In this document: one piece after another, positions 8,048 to 17,935 of the stretch | How the letters are laid out: each line of letters starts with the position of its first letter | Numbering within the stretch: position 1 is the first letter of the stretch | Source of the DNA: Flavobacteriales bacterium | GTDB taxonomy: Bacteria; Bacteroidota; Bacteroidia; Flavobacteriales_E; Vicingaceae | NCBI GenBank assembly: GCA_029262875.1 | Contig: JAJCYO010000142.1 | Span: forward strand, 1-51,712 | DNA length: 51,712 bases | Direction of reading: 5' to 3' | Made by a program: the position numbers and the translations under genes | Notes under the pieces: generated by a model | The model's database searches: none | The model's input: only the letters and a program-made list of their open reading frames with translations | What the model was told of the DNA's origin: nothing

Positions 8048-10144
8048 TTGCTGCGATTGCTAATTCCTTACCTTATTGGGATAATTGGTGTAGTTTACTT
8101 AAAGCTCAACATAGTCTACCTGCTTTTTGGCTTTGGAACAATTGTTTTACTGTTTCTAACAATGCTATTCAGCAAGCTAAACTCAAACTACAAGTATAGA
8201 TGGTTGTACGGAGCATTAATATACATGGGCTTAGCTTTTTCTGGTGCATGCCTTACTGGTTTAAAATATCAAAAAACTACGAGTACCTCCAAATTACTTA
8301 CAAATCAAAACAACCAATTGATTATTGGCAAAGTCATTGAACCTACTCAACTCAAAAAACGAAGCATAAAAGCCATCCTAACCATTGAGAAGATTAAAAC
8401 TCAAAATATTTGGATAAAAGGCAGAGGAAAAGTTATTGTCTATTTCAAAAAGAATAATTCATCGGAAAAATTAGGCGTTGATGATGCCATTGTTTTTGAA
8501 CCACTATTAGAAAACGTCTCTCCTCCTAAAAATCCGCATGAGTTTGATTTCAGAAAATACCTATCCTTTCATCTCATACATCAACAAGCATATTTAAACC
8601 CTGATAACTGGAGGCTATTAAAAAAATCTCAGTCAAAAGGACTATTAAGGTTTGCTAATGATAGTCGGAAATATTTAATTCAAACACTTAGGGAAAAAGG
8701 TATTACTGGAAAAGAACTTGCTGTTGCTTCAGCTTTAATATTGGGCTATAAAGACGACATTGATGAACAGTCGAAAGACGCTTATTCAAGTGCTGGAGCC
8801 ATGCATGTATTAGCTGTGTCTGGCTTACATGTAGGCATTATCTTCTTAATCTTTAATCGGTTGTTTTCTTTTATTGGAAAATTTAAACATGGAAAGATTA
8901 TGAGAGGAGTTATCCTCATTTTAATATTATGGAGTTATGCATTATTAACTGGATTATCCCCATCTGTAATGCGTTCAGCAACCATGTTTAGCTTTATAGT
9001 AGCATCAAAAATGACCAGTAGAAACTCTAATTTCTTTAACACGCTTGCTGCTTCAGCGTTAGTTTTACTAATCTATAATCCTTTATTAATCATGGAAGTG
9101 GGATTTCAATTATCCTATATGGCTGTTATTGGTATTGTTATCATCCAACCATGGATAAATAACTGGTTTAATTTCCGATTTTGGCTACCACGAAAGGTTT
9201 GGGAAATAACAGCGGTTTCTATTGCAGCGCAAATTGCCACATTTCCACTCGGGTTGTTGTATTTTCATCAATTTCCAAATTACTTCATGCTGTCTAATCT
9301 AATTGTAATTCCATTAGCAATTAGTATTTTGTACTTAGGCATCATTACCCTAAGTTTTTCCTTTATTCCTATAATTGGAGATTATTTGGCCTTGGGGTTA
9401 AAATATCTTATTCGATTTTTAAACTATTCGGTCAATTCGATTGATTCCCTACCTTATTCTCTAACTGAGAATATCCGGTTTAGTGTATTAGACACCTGGT
9501 TAATCTATCTCTTTATTATTTGTATCATCTCTTTAGTAGCTTATCGAAAATTTAGATTTTTGTTGTTAGGAAGTGTTCTTTTAATTGCATTTTTAGTTTC
9601 CACACTTTGGAAAGATTATAATGACTTAGGTCAACGAAAGTTAATTGTTTATAATATCTCCCAACATACAGCCATCAACTTTATTAATGGAAACGATAAC
9701 ATTTTAATTGCAGACAAAAAACTCATTGAAAATAGAGGTAAGCTATTATTTCATGTCCAAAACAACTGGATTAACAATGGTGTGGATAACGAAATAATAA
9801 TCAAAACAAATGATCTTATTAATAAACACTATCTATTTACTAATTACAACCTCTTTGGCAAACAAAACTATTTTCAGTTTTACGATTGTAAAATTGTCAT
9901 CATTGATGGTAAATTCAACCGGAAGATCAATAATAACAAGCTATCAGTTGACTTACTAATCATAACAAAGAACACCTCATTATCCATAAAAGCTCTTCTT
10001 GATGCATTTGACCCGAAAGAAATTGTGATAGATGCTTCTAATTCTATTTACACTTCACATCGATTAAAAGAAGAAGCGCACGAACTGAATATTAATTGCT
10101 GGTCGGTTTTGATGGATGGTGCATACAGTAAAGATATCTATTAA
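8048..10144 (+). CDS. comEC: ComEC/Rec2-family DNA uptake channel
   Basis: A 698-residue polytopic inner-membrane protein that carries single-stranded DNA into the cytoplasm during natural transformation. An N-terminal region with three hydrophobic segments precedes a DUF4131-like beta-rich domain. The competence domain has the family signature HVLAVSGLHVGIIF, followed by many membrane helices (about 260-520), including LLTGLSPSVMRSA. The ~170-residue C-terminal soluble part is reduced and lacks a clear metallo-beta-lactamase HxHxDH motif, as in many Bacteroidota ComEC proteins. The start is TTG at 8048; there is no in-frame ATG before the first TM. The stop codon overlaps the stop of the convergent small gene (TTAA, 10141-10144). 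Confidence 0.93.
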   Translation: MLRLLIPYLIGIIGVVYLKLNIVYLLFGFGTIVLLFLTMLFSKLNSNYKYRWLYGALIYMGLAFSGACLTGLKYQKTTSTSKLLTNQNNQLIIGKVIEPTQLKKRSIKAILTIEKIKTQNIWIKGRGKVIVYFKKNNSSEKLGVDDAIVFEPLLENVSPPKNPHEFDFRKYLSFHLIHQQAYLNPDNWRLLKKSQSKGLLRFANDSRKYLIQTLREKGITGKELAVASALILGYKDDIDEQSKDAYSSAGAMHVLAVSGLHVGIIFLIFNRLFSFIGKFKHGKIMRGVILILILWSYALLTGLSPSVMRSATMFSFIVASKMTSRNSNFFNTLAASALVLLIYNPLLIMEVGFQLSYMAVIGIVIIQPWINNWFNFRFWLPRKVWEITAVSIAAQIATFPLGLLYFHQFPNYFMLSNLIVIPLAISILYLGIITLSFSFIPIIGDYLALGLKYLIRFLNYSVNSIDSLPYSLTENIRFSVLDTWLIYLFIICIISLVAYRKFRFLLLGSVLLIAFLVSTLWKDYNDLGQRKLIVYNISQHTAINFINGNDNILIADKKLIENRGKLLFHVQNNWINNGVDNEIIIKTNDLINKHYLFTNYNLFGKQNYFQFYDCKIVIIDGKFNRKINNNKLSVDLLIITKNTSLSIKALLDAFDPKEIVIDASNSIYTSHRLKEEAHELNINCWSVLMDGAYSKDIY

Positions 10145-10440
10145 TTGAATCTAATCTTTTGATAGAGTTCATCGAAGTCTTTTGCCATAACAATGAATTC
10201 ATTGCCCCAGCCATTGTATAACGCTACCTCTTGAAAGGTTGATGTAGGAATGTGCTTAAAACGATTTTTAAAGTTGTCTAAGATTTTGATGTCTCCTTTT
10301 TCCAGTGCATCTAACTCCTTATCAATCTCTAACTGTAAATCTGCTGAGTTTTTATACCCTGTCCAAAGCACTACGGTATCATCATTTATCTTATTTCGAG
10401 CAGATTTTATAATATCTACAATAGCCTCAAAATCACCCAT
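10141..10440 (-). CDS. Small cytoplasmic protein of unknown function
   Basis: About 99 residues with the preferred start at the ATG at 10440 (MGDFEAIV); the frame is open 21 bp further upstream. There is no signal peptide or TM. It looks like a mixed alpha/beta protein with a conserved-looking WTGYKNSADLQLEID segment and an acidic/basic helix (DALEKGDIKIL). I do not recognise the family. The chosen ATG overlaps the stop of the 44-residue membrane ORF by 8 nt, which argues for translational coupling and for this start. It ends convergently with comEC, sharing four bases. Confidence 0.68.
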   Translation of the reverse strand: MGDFEAIVDIIKSARNKINDDTVVLWTGYKNSADLQLEIDKELDALEKGDIKILDNFKNRFKHIPTSTFQEVALYNGWGNEFIVMAKDFDELYQKIRFN

Positions 10441-10567
10441 AAAACACAAAATACAATACAATAATTACGGATAACACGATAGACGACACCCCCATTATCT
10501 TTTGATAATAAGAGGCGGAAGTCCTGTTATAAAAAGTGGTAAATACTATGTCAATGGTTCGCTTCAT
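10433..10567 (-). CDS. 44-residue single-TM small protein
   Basis: A short ORF reading MKRTIDIVFTTFYNR at its N-terminus and ending in a hydrophobic helix (SSIVLSVIIVLYFVFYG) at the C-terminus. It would be a tail-anchored or small inner-membrane protein. The ATG at 10567 lies 4 nt after the stop codon of the giant T9SS gene, with GAAAGA as a possible ribosome site. Its TGA overlaps the ATG of the next gene (ATGGGTGA). Both junctions are typical of coupled bacterial genes. I recognise no family, and it could be an incidental ORF. Confidence 0.5.
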   Translation of the reverse strand: MKRTIDIVFTTFYNRTSASYYQKIMGVSSIVLSVIIVLYFVFYG

Positions 10568-10571
10568 ATTT

Positions 10572-13500
10572 TTATCTTTCTATTACTAATTTTTTAACTT
10601 CAGACTGCTCTCCTACTTTAATGTTCACAAAGTAAATTCCTTCTCTCAATTCATCTATGGCAATGTGTTCATCTACCAAGTTGTTTTCTGCCTTAAGCAC
10701 CTTTTCTAATACCTTCTGACCAATAGAGTTATACATTACAATGGTTACATCACTATTTGTAATGGTATTGACAATGAATTCTCCTGTGGCAGGATTAGGG
10801 TAAATTGAAACGTTCGAGCCTTTTCCACAGTCTACAGCTTTAACGTCAAAATATTCATAGTTTCCATTAAAATCGGTTTGTTTTAAACGGTAATAAATCT
10901 TACCGGTTAACGAATAATGTTCATCCTTAAAATAGTAACTGTTTACATTATTACTGTTTCCAGCACCATTGATGTTTTCAACCGCCTCAAAGTTTAAGGC
11001 GTCACTACTCCTTTCTATGGTATAGTAATCATTGTTAATTTCTGTACTTGACATCCACCTCAGCTCCACTACACCTTCTTCTTTACCACATTGCGCATCA
11101 AAAGACAATAGCTCAATAGGCAATGGTGGGTTTACGGCACCAGTAATGGTAATGTCAAAATTACAATCACTCCCCGCAAAACCATCTACGGCAATGTAAT
11201 AAGTTGTATTAGGCGGAAGTAAAACTGGTCCATATTGAATTGCCGCAGTATCATTTGTGGCAGAACAATACATGTTTGAATAAGTAGTAAAATCACAAGG
11301 TGTACCAACACTATCTATTGAAACTTGTATTCCGTTTTGTGAAGGCGCACAAACTTGACTGTCAAAAACAATCGTTACACTATCTCCTGAACTGTTAGTC
11401 GTAAATTGATACCAAACCGTATTCTCTACTGTAATCGCTCCACAAGCCGTGAAATTTGGATCTTCCAACGGATCAACCGTTGCATTACTTGTCTGTGTTG
11501 CGGTTGTTGTTCCCAAACCTAAATCAACAGCATTACTACAATGGTCATTACAATTTGGCCATGTAGCGGAATACCCGTATGCCGTATCATTCTCCCAAAT
11601 TTGATCCGTAACTCCATTTGGATTAGAACCCCAAACCATTATCGTAGAAGAATTATTTGGTATCGTCACATTCGGGATGGTCACTGTTGATGATCCTCCA
11701 AATGGAATGTTTAATCCAGTAAATGTTTGTGTTACTGGTCCTCCTCCATTAATCGTGTAGGTTAAATCGATAGACGTAATGTTCGGAGAAGTCAAACACA
11801 ATCGATCAATGTTTACTACGGTGACATCCAATTGGTAGGTACTACCAAAACAACCTGCAACGAAATTCACATCAGCATCCAGTGGAGTATCTGTGATGTG
11901 GAAATTGTCAAATCCGAACAAATGATAATTGCTATAGGTTGGCATACTGTAATACGGCCTTCCGTAAACTCTAAATTTAACACATGGCTGACCAATTAAA
12001 TTACATAAGGTATGTTCAAAATTCGTCCAATTGTCTACAGGGGCGGTGTAACTGTTTCTCCACCAGCTTGCTGTGTTATACCAATATGGGTCTGTTCCTG
12101 TCCCCAGCTGTGTCCAACTTGTTCCCCCATTAATTGAATACTCTACATGGAAATAATCTGAATTGTGTAAGCTATGCTTTACATCCATTAAAAGCTTTGG
12201 GTTTGTGACATTGGTAAAATCAAACACAGGGCTTTCTACCCAAATGTATGTTCCGTTGTTAGAACTTGTTGTTTCTACATTCCAACTGTCACCATGCCCT
12301 TGTGGACCATTTAAGTAAGTCATATTGCCCAGAACAAAATTCCTTCCGTTATTTAATGGTGGAGCTGTTCCTGTTGCTATCCAATTCCCCGCTCCTGAAT
12401 TAAAATCTTCAAAGTATGGGAAGGTATTAATGGTTATCTGATTAACAATAATTGATAATGCCAACGAATCATTGGTATTGTTAACATCTGAAGGATCTTG
12501 GGTATAAGTATTAAAGTTATAAGTCCCTAAAGGTGTCATATTGATTGTGGTTGGGAACGTATAATTTACCGACCCTCCTGCTGGTATTGGACCAGGCACT
12601 GTTCCGTTTAGGGTAGTTGTTAGAATTCCCGTAATGTCACACTCAATAGGAATATTTGTAACTGCATTACATCCAAAATTAAATACTTCTACCGTTACGT
12701 TTTGTGCAGTTGTATACAAACATCCATCTGGAACTGGATCGATGTAAGTAATGACTCCTAAGTCATTTCCTTCTTCAATTACTACATTATCAAAGGCAAA
12801 CAGATGATAATTACTGTAAGTTGGCATACTGTAGTAAGGCCTTCCATAAACTCTCAATTTCACACAACTTTGTCCAGCCAAGGCACATAAACTCTTTTGT
12901 ACTTGGGTCCAAGCATCTACTGGTGCAGTATAGCTATTACGCCACCAATTTGCTGCATTGTACCAATTGGGCTCTGTACTTCCTAATTGCGTCCATGTTG
13001 CTCCACCATTTAACGAGTACTCTACATGAAAATAATCTGAATTGTGCAAACTGTGTTTGACGTCCATCGTTAACCTTGGATTGGTTAGTGTGCTAAAATC
13101 AAACTCTGGACTTTCTACCCATATATAAGTTCCATTATTACTTTGAGTTGTTTCTACATACCAACTGTCCCCTTGTCCTTGTGCTCCATTCAAATAAGGC
13201 AAAGTATCCAACCTAAAATACCTGTGATTAACAGTTGTTCGGGATACCCATCCACCATTATCTGCATTAAAGTTTTCTGTATATGGAAAAGTATTGATCG
13301 GATTACTACTGAACCTATTTTCTATCAAGTTATCATTAACAGGAACATTATCTGTAGCCAATTGCGTGGTAATGGATATATTATGTGTTCCTGGCGGACT
13401 TAGATCTAAAGTATTTGTAAATGTATAGATGAAAGTTCCGAAGCGTGGTACTGGACCTGGCACTACTTCACTTATAGTAGGTCCTCCATTCAACTGCATG

Positions 13501-16500
13501 TCAATTGGCAAATTGACTATTGGCCTACAGGTGTTGTTTCGGATTAATACTGAGATTGTTTCCGTTGTGCTGTAAGCAGCACAATCTCCAGCATCACTTA
13601 AAATAATCTCTATTGGCTCTACATCATCTGAATCTCCTGCTGAAACATAAAAATTGTCAAATGCAAACAAGTGGTAGTTCGTATACGTTGGCATACTGTA
13701 ATAAGGCCTTCCGTAAACCCTAAATTTCACACATGGTTCTCCTGAAAGATTACATAAGTCTTGTGCTACATTGGTCCAGGCATCTACTGGAGTCAAGTAA
13801 CTATTCCTCCACCAATTGGTTGCATTGTACCAGGTTGGAGATATTGCTCCACCCAATTGAGCCCATGTTGTTCCACCATTTAAGGAATACTCTACATGAA
13901 AATAATCTGAATTATGAAGACTGTGTTTTATATCAAAGTTTAATGACGGATTAGTAAGGTTAGTAAAATCAAACACAGGACTCTCTACCCAGATAAAGGT
14001 TCCATTGTTAGAACTTGTTGTTTCCACATACCAACTGTCTCCATTTCCTTGAGGTCCATTTAAGTAAGGCAAAGGATTTAATACAAAATTTCTCCCATTA
14101 TTTAATGGTGGTGCTGTTCCTGTTGCTGTCCAAAAACCTGGACCACTGTTAAAGTCTTCGAAGTAAGGATAAGTTGTAACTTTTAGTATGTTCACATTTA
14201 TACTGGTTGCTAATGCATCGTTACTGGCATTGACATCTCCTGGTAATGACGTATAGGTATTAAAGTTATAGATTCCCAGTGGTGTCATGTTGATTGAAGT
14301 TGGGAAAGTATAGTTAACCGACCCTCCTACTGGTATTGGTCCAGGAACTGTCCCTACCAATGTTTGAGTAATTGCTCCTGTAACATCACCAGTTATTGGA
14401 ACGTTGCTAATTGGTGCACATCCCCAGTTATAAACTTCCACCGTAACTTGCTGTGTTTGTGCAAATAAACACCCCACATCTACAGGATCAATATAAGTAA
14501 CAACTCCAACGTCTGGCCCATCTTCAATGGCCACATTATCAAAAGCAAACATGTGATAGTTTGAGTATGTTGGTGTACTGTAATACGGTCTTCCATACAC
14601 TCTTAATTTCACACAGCTTTGTCCAGCTAAGACACATAAACTCTTTTGTACTTGAGTCCAAGCATCTACTGGTGCAGTATAACTATTACGCCACCAGCTT
14701 GTCGCATTGTACCAGTTGGGCTCAGTACTACCCAATAATACCCATGTTGCGCCACCATTTAATGAATATTCTACATGAAAATAATCCGAATTATGTAGAC
14801 TATGTTTAATATCCATAGTCAACTGAGGGTTAGTTAATGCGGTAAAATCAAACTCAGGGCTCTCTACCCAAATATAGGTACCATTATTACTTTGTGTCGT
14901 TTCTACATACCAACTATCTCCTTGTCCCTGAGCTCCATTTAAATAGGGTAAAGTATCCAATCTAAAGTATCGATGATTTACTGTAGTTCTGGAGACCCAC
15001 CCTCCATTATCTGCATTAAAGTTTTCTGCATATGGGAACGTATTGATCGGATTACTACTAAACCTGTTCTCTACTAAATTATCGTTTGCAGGAACATTGT
15101 CTGTTGTTAATTGTGTGGTAACGGATATATTATGCGTTCCTGGAGGGCTTAAATCTAAGGTTGCTGTAAAAGTGTATATGTAAGTATCAAATCGAGGAAT
15201 TGGCCCTGGAACAACCTCGCTTATTGTTGGTCCACCATTTAATTGTAGGTCAATTGGTAAATTGGTTATTGGTCTACAGGTATTGTTTCTGATTAACACC
15301 GAGATTGTTTCGGTTGTACTGTAAGCCGCGCAATCACCAGCATCACTTAAAATAATCTCTATCGGTTCTACATCATCAGGCTCTCCTGCAGAAATGTAAA
15401 AATTGTCAAAAGCAAACAAGTGATAATTGCTATACGTTGGCATACTGTAATACGGCCTTCCATAAACCCTAAACTTCACACATGGTTCACCCGAAAGGTT
15501 ACACAGGTCCTGATTTACATTGGTCCATGCATCTACTGGGGTCAAGTAACTATTCCTCCACCAATTGGTCGCATTGTACCAAGTTGGAGATATTGCAGCA
15601 CCTAACTGTACCCATGTGGCTCCACCATTTAAAGAATACTCTACATGAAAATAATCTGAATTATGTAAACTGTGTTTAATGTCAAAGTTCAGATTAGGGT
15701 TGGTTAGGTTGGTAAAGTCAAATACTGGACTTTCTGCCCATATAAAGGTTCCATTGTTAGAGCTGGTTGTTTCCACATACCAGCTGTCACCATTTCCTTG
15801 AGGTCCATTTAAGTAAGGCAATGGATTCAGCACGAAATTCCTCCCGTTATTTAATGGAGGTGCTGTTCCACTTGCTGTCCAAAAGCCTGGACCACTGTTA
15901 AAGTCCTCAAAATACGGATAAGTTGTAACCTTCAAATTGGTAACATTGATGCTCGTTGCCATAGCATCGTTATTTGCATTTATGTCTCCAGGCAACGCAG
16001 TATAGGTATTAAAGTTATAGGTGCCCAAAGGCGTCATGTTAATTGTCGTTGAAAAAGTATAATTGACTGATCCCCCAGCTGGAATTGGTCCAGGAACGGT
16101 TCCAACCAATGTTTGTGTAATTGCCCCAGTAATATCACATGTTATGGGAATATTAACTTCTGCATTACAACTAAAATTATAAACCGTAACGGTTACTTGC
16201 TGTGTTGTAGCAAATAAACAACCCACGTCAACGGGATCAATATATGCCGTAACACCAACATCAGGCCCATCTTGAATCACAATATTATCAAAAGCAAACA
16301 TGTGATAGTTTGAGTATGTTGGTGTGCTGTAATAAGGCCTTCCGTAAACCCTTAATTTCACACAACTCTGTCCAGCCAAGGCACATAAACTTTTTTGTAC
16401 TTGAGTCCAAGCATCTACTGGCGCTGTATAACTGTTACGCCACCAGCTTGTCGCATTATACCAATTGGGTTCTGTGCTTCCCAGCAACACCCACGATGTT

Positions 16501-17699
16501 CCACCATTTAATGAATATTCTACATGGAAATAATCTGAATTGTGAAGACTATGTTTAATATCCATGGTTAACTGTGGGTTGGTCAACGTACTGAAATCAA
16601 ATACTGGGCTCTCTACCCATATATATGTACCATTGTTTGAACTGGTCGTCTCCACAAACCAGCTATCACCTTGACCCTGTGGTCCGTTTAAATAAGTTAA
16701 CGCTCCATGACTAAAATTTCTACCTCCATTTAATGGGGGCGCTGAACCTGTTGCCTGCCATCCGGCAGTTGTTCCATTAAAATCTTGCACATAAGGGTAA
16801 GTGGTTACTACGAGCTGCTGTCTTGAATCATACAGTGTATCATTATTAAGGTATTGATCTGTAGCTAAGGTTGTATAGGAATAGAAATTATAAACCCCGT
16901 TGGCTGACATGTTAATGGTGGCTGGGAAAGTAAAAAACACTGAAGTCCCTGCAGCAATTGGCCCTGGTACGGTTCCATTAATCGTGGTGGTCAATGCACC
17001 CGTAACATCACAGGTAACCGGTATGTTTGAAACCGGGTTAACACCGTAATTGAATACTTCTATGGTAACAGACTCTGTTGTTGAATATGTTTGACCACAA
17101 CTTAAATACGGTGGAGCTGTTAAGGCCGTTACACCAACATCTGGGTCCGCATAAATTTTAATGTCATCAAGGTACCAATACCTACCTGCTTGCCCTCCAT
17201 CGGTATACCTGAACCGAACTGATACATCCGATTGGTTCGCTGCAAAGGCAGAAATGTCCAGAATTGTATCTTGAGGGACAGCAATTGAGCCACGTGTAAA
17301 CTTGTGATAATCTTTCACTGTATTCCAAACGGTTCCTCCGTCATTACTTACTTCAACATAACCATGGGTAAACTCAACACCAAACCAATGATGTGAATAA
17401 CTTAAGAATATTGCAGTTCTGTTAGAGCAATCGACTGAAGGAGATCTTAAAGCAGCTTCATTTGGAATAACCGCAGCACCTAAAAGCTGATCATCGAAAA
17501 CCGCATAATTACCACCTGACGTACTTCCAAATGCAGGTGCATTCCGAACCAACCAAATATCCGATCCTTGAATTGCAGTATTTGTCCATCCAGCAGGCAA
17601 TACTGGTGATGGAAATGTTTCATTCAATAAAATGTCAGCAAAACTAACTTGTGAAACAAGTAAGAAGATAATTAATATTTTATTACCAATCATTTTCAT
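10572..17699 (-). CDS. Giant T9SS surface protein with six ~292-residue repeats
   Basis: 2375 residues. A signal peptide (1-21) is followed by a divergent first beta-sandwich module with a LDDIKIYADPDVGV end. Six tandem units follow, each about 292 residues (about 876 bp). Each unit pairs a concanavalin/MAM-like jelly-roll (YPYFEDFNSG, GDSWYVETTSSNNGT, FDIKHSLHNSDYFHVEYSLNGG, VKFRVYGRPYY, FAFDNF) with a CARDB-like Ig domain (VTVEVYN, GPIPAGGSVNYTF). Units 2 and 4, and 3 and 5, are nearly identical, so a two-unit block of about 1.75 kb was duplicated. The C-terminal ~80 residues are a T9SS type A sorting domain (SIYPNPATGEF ... GIYFVNIKVGEQSEVKKLVIE), which directs export through the outer membrane and cell-surface attachment. 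Probable adhesin or structural surface protein; the ligand is unknown. Confidence 0.9.
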   Translation of the reverse strand: MKMIGNKILIIFLLVSQVSFADILLNETFPSPVLPAGWTNTAIQGSDIWLVRNAPAFGSTSGGNYAVFDDQLLGAAVIPNEAALRSPSVDCSNRTAIFLSYSHHWFGVEFTHGYVEVSNDGGTVWNTVKDYHKFTRGSIAVPQDTILDISAFAANQSDVSVRFRYTDGGQAGRYWYLDDIKIYADPDVGVTALTAPPYLSCGQTYSTTESVTIEVFNYGVNPVSNIPVTCDVTGALTTTINGTVPGPIAAGTSVFFTFPATINMSANGVYNFYSYTTLATDQYLNNDTLYDSRQQLVVTTYPYVQDFNGTTAGWQATGSAPPLNGGRNFSHGALTYLNGPQGQGDSWFVETTSSNNGTYIWVESPVFDFSTLTNPQLTMDIKHSLHNSDYFHVEYSLNGGTSWVLLGSTEPNWYNATSWWRNSYTAPVDAWTQVQKSLCALAGQSCVKLRVYGRPYYSTPTYSNYHMFAFDNIVIQDGPDVGVTAYIDPVDVGCLFATTQQVTVTVYNFSCNAEVNIPITCDITGAITQTLVGTVPGPIPAGGSVNYTFSTTINMTPLGTYNFNTYTALPGDINANNDAMATSINVTNLKVTTYPYFEDFNSGPGFWTASGTAPPLNNGRNFVLNPLPYLNGPQGNGDSWYVETTSSNNGTFIWAESPVFDFTNLTNPNLNFDIKHSLHNSDYFHVEYSLNGGATWVQLGAAISPTWYNATNWWRNSYLTPVDAWTNVNQDLCNLSGEPCVKFRVYGRPYYSMPTYSNYHLFAFDNFYISAGEPDDVEPIEIILSDAGDCAAYSTTETISVLIRNNTCRPITNLPIDLQLNGGPTISEVVPGPIPRFDTYIYTFTATLDLSPPGTHNISVTTQLTTDNVPANDNLVENRFSSNPINTFPYAENFNADNGGWVSRTTVNHRYFRLDTLPYLNGAQGQGDSWYVETTQSNNGTYIWVESPEFDFTALTNPQLTMDIKHSLHNSDYFHVEYSLNGGATWVLLGSTEPNWYNATSWWRNSYTAPVDAWTQVQKSLCVLAGQSCVKLRVYGRPYYSTPTYSNYHMFAFDNVAIEDGPDVGVVTYIDPVDVGCLFAQTQQVTVEVYNWGCAPISNVPITGDVTGAITQTLVGTVPGPIPVGGSVNYTFPTSINMTPLGIYNFNTYTSLPGDVNASNDALATSINVNILKVTTYPYFEDFNSGPGFWTATGTAPPLNNGRNFVLNPLPYLNGPQGNGDSWYVETTSSNNGTFIWVESPVFDFTNLTNPSLNFDIKHSLHNSDYFHVEYSLNGGTTWAQLGGAISPTWYNATNWWRNSYLTPVDAWTNVAQDLCNLSGEPCVKFRVYGRPYYSMPTYTNYHLFAFDNFYVSAGDSDDVEPIEIILSDAGDCAAYSTTETISVLIRNNTCRPIVNLPIDMQLNGGPTISEVVPGPVPRFGTFIYTFTNTLDLSPPGTHNISITTQLATDNVPVNDNLIENRFSSNPINTFPYTENFNADNGGWVSRTTVNHRYFRLDTLPYLNGAQGQGDSWYVETTQSNNGTYIWVESPEFDFSTLTNPRLTMDVKHSLHNSDYFHVEYSLNGGATWTQLGSTEPNWYNAANWWRNSYTAPVDAWTQVQKSLCALAGQSCVKLRVYGRPYYSMPTYSNYHLFAFDNVVIEEGNDLGVITYIDPVPDGCLYTTAQNVTVEVFNFGCNAVTNIPIECDITGILTTTLNGTVPGPIPAGGSVNYTFPTTINMTPLGTYNFNTYTQDPSDVNNTNDSLALSIIVNQITINTFPYFEDFNSGAGNWIATGTAPPLNNGRNFVLGNMTYLNGPQGHGDSWNVETTSSNNGTYIWVESPVFDFTNVTNPKLLMDVKHSLHNSDYFHVEYSINGGTSWTQLGTGTDPYWYNTASWWRNSYTAPVDNWTNFEHTLCNLIGQPCVKFRVYGRPYYSMPTYSNYHLFGFDNFHITDTPLDADVNFVAGCFGSTYQLDVTVVNIDRLCLTSPNITSIDLTYTINGGGPVTQTFTGLNIPFGGSSTVTIPNVTIPNNSSTIMVWGSNPNGVTDQIWENDTAYGYSATWPNCNDHCSNAVDLGLGTTTATQTSNATVDPLEDPNFTACGAITVENTVWYQFTTNSSGDSVTIVFDSQVCAPSQNGIQVSIDSVGTPCDFTTYSNMYCSATNDTAAIQYGPVLLPPNTTYYIAVDGFAGSDCNFDITITGAVNPPLPIELLSFDAQCGKEEGVVELRWMSSTEINNDYYTIERSSDALNFEAVENINGAGNSNNVNSYYFKDEHYSLTGKIYYRLKQTDFNGNYEYFDVKAVDCGKGSNVSIYPNPATGEFIVNTITNSDVTIVMYNSIGQKVLEKVLKAENNLVDEHIAIDELREGIYFVNIKVGEQSEVKKLVIER

Positions 17700-17907
17700 T
17701 AGGGTGCACTTCTAATTTAATGTCTTCCTAAAATTAGTTATTGATTGGGTTAAAAAGAAATGAAATTACCTCATTTTTTTCAGTTCTAATCAAACCTATA
17801 CCCACTCACAACCAACAAAATAAAGCCATCCAAGAGAGATTAATTTTCAACTCTACTATCCACTACCATTCATCATATCTGTTACCAAAATCTAATCATC
17901 AAATCTG

Positions 17908-17915
17908 TACATTTG
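17908..17915 (+). promoter_or_regulatory. Candidate -7 box for the PIG-L/symporter operon
   Basis: TACATTTG, an exact TAnnTTTG match, ends 20 nt before the ATG at 17936. This position also supports the shorter protein start over the upstream ATG at 17741, which would lie before the promoter. Confidence 0.45.
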
Positions 17916-17935
17916 TTTTTCAAATTTTTGAATCT

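Noticed and set aside
10572-17699. Long plus-strand ORFs opposite the giant repeat gene (for example around 12821, 13733, 14561, 15482, 16310)
   Set aside because: They recur at the same place in each repeat unit and are antisense shadows of the repeated coding sequence, without signal, start context or domain.
17741-17935. N-terminal extension of the PIG-L deacetylase
   Set aside because: The added 65 residues look non-coding, hide the signal peptide, and would start upstream of the TACATTTG promoter box at 17908.
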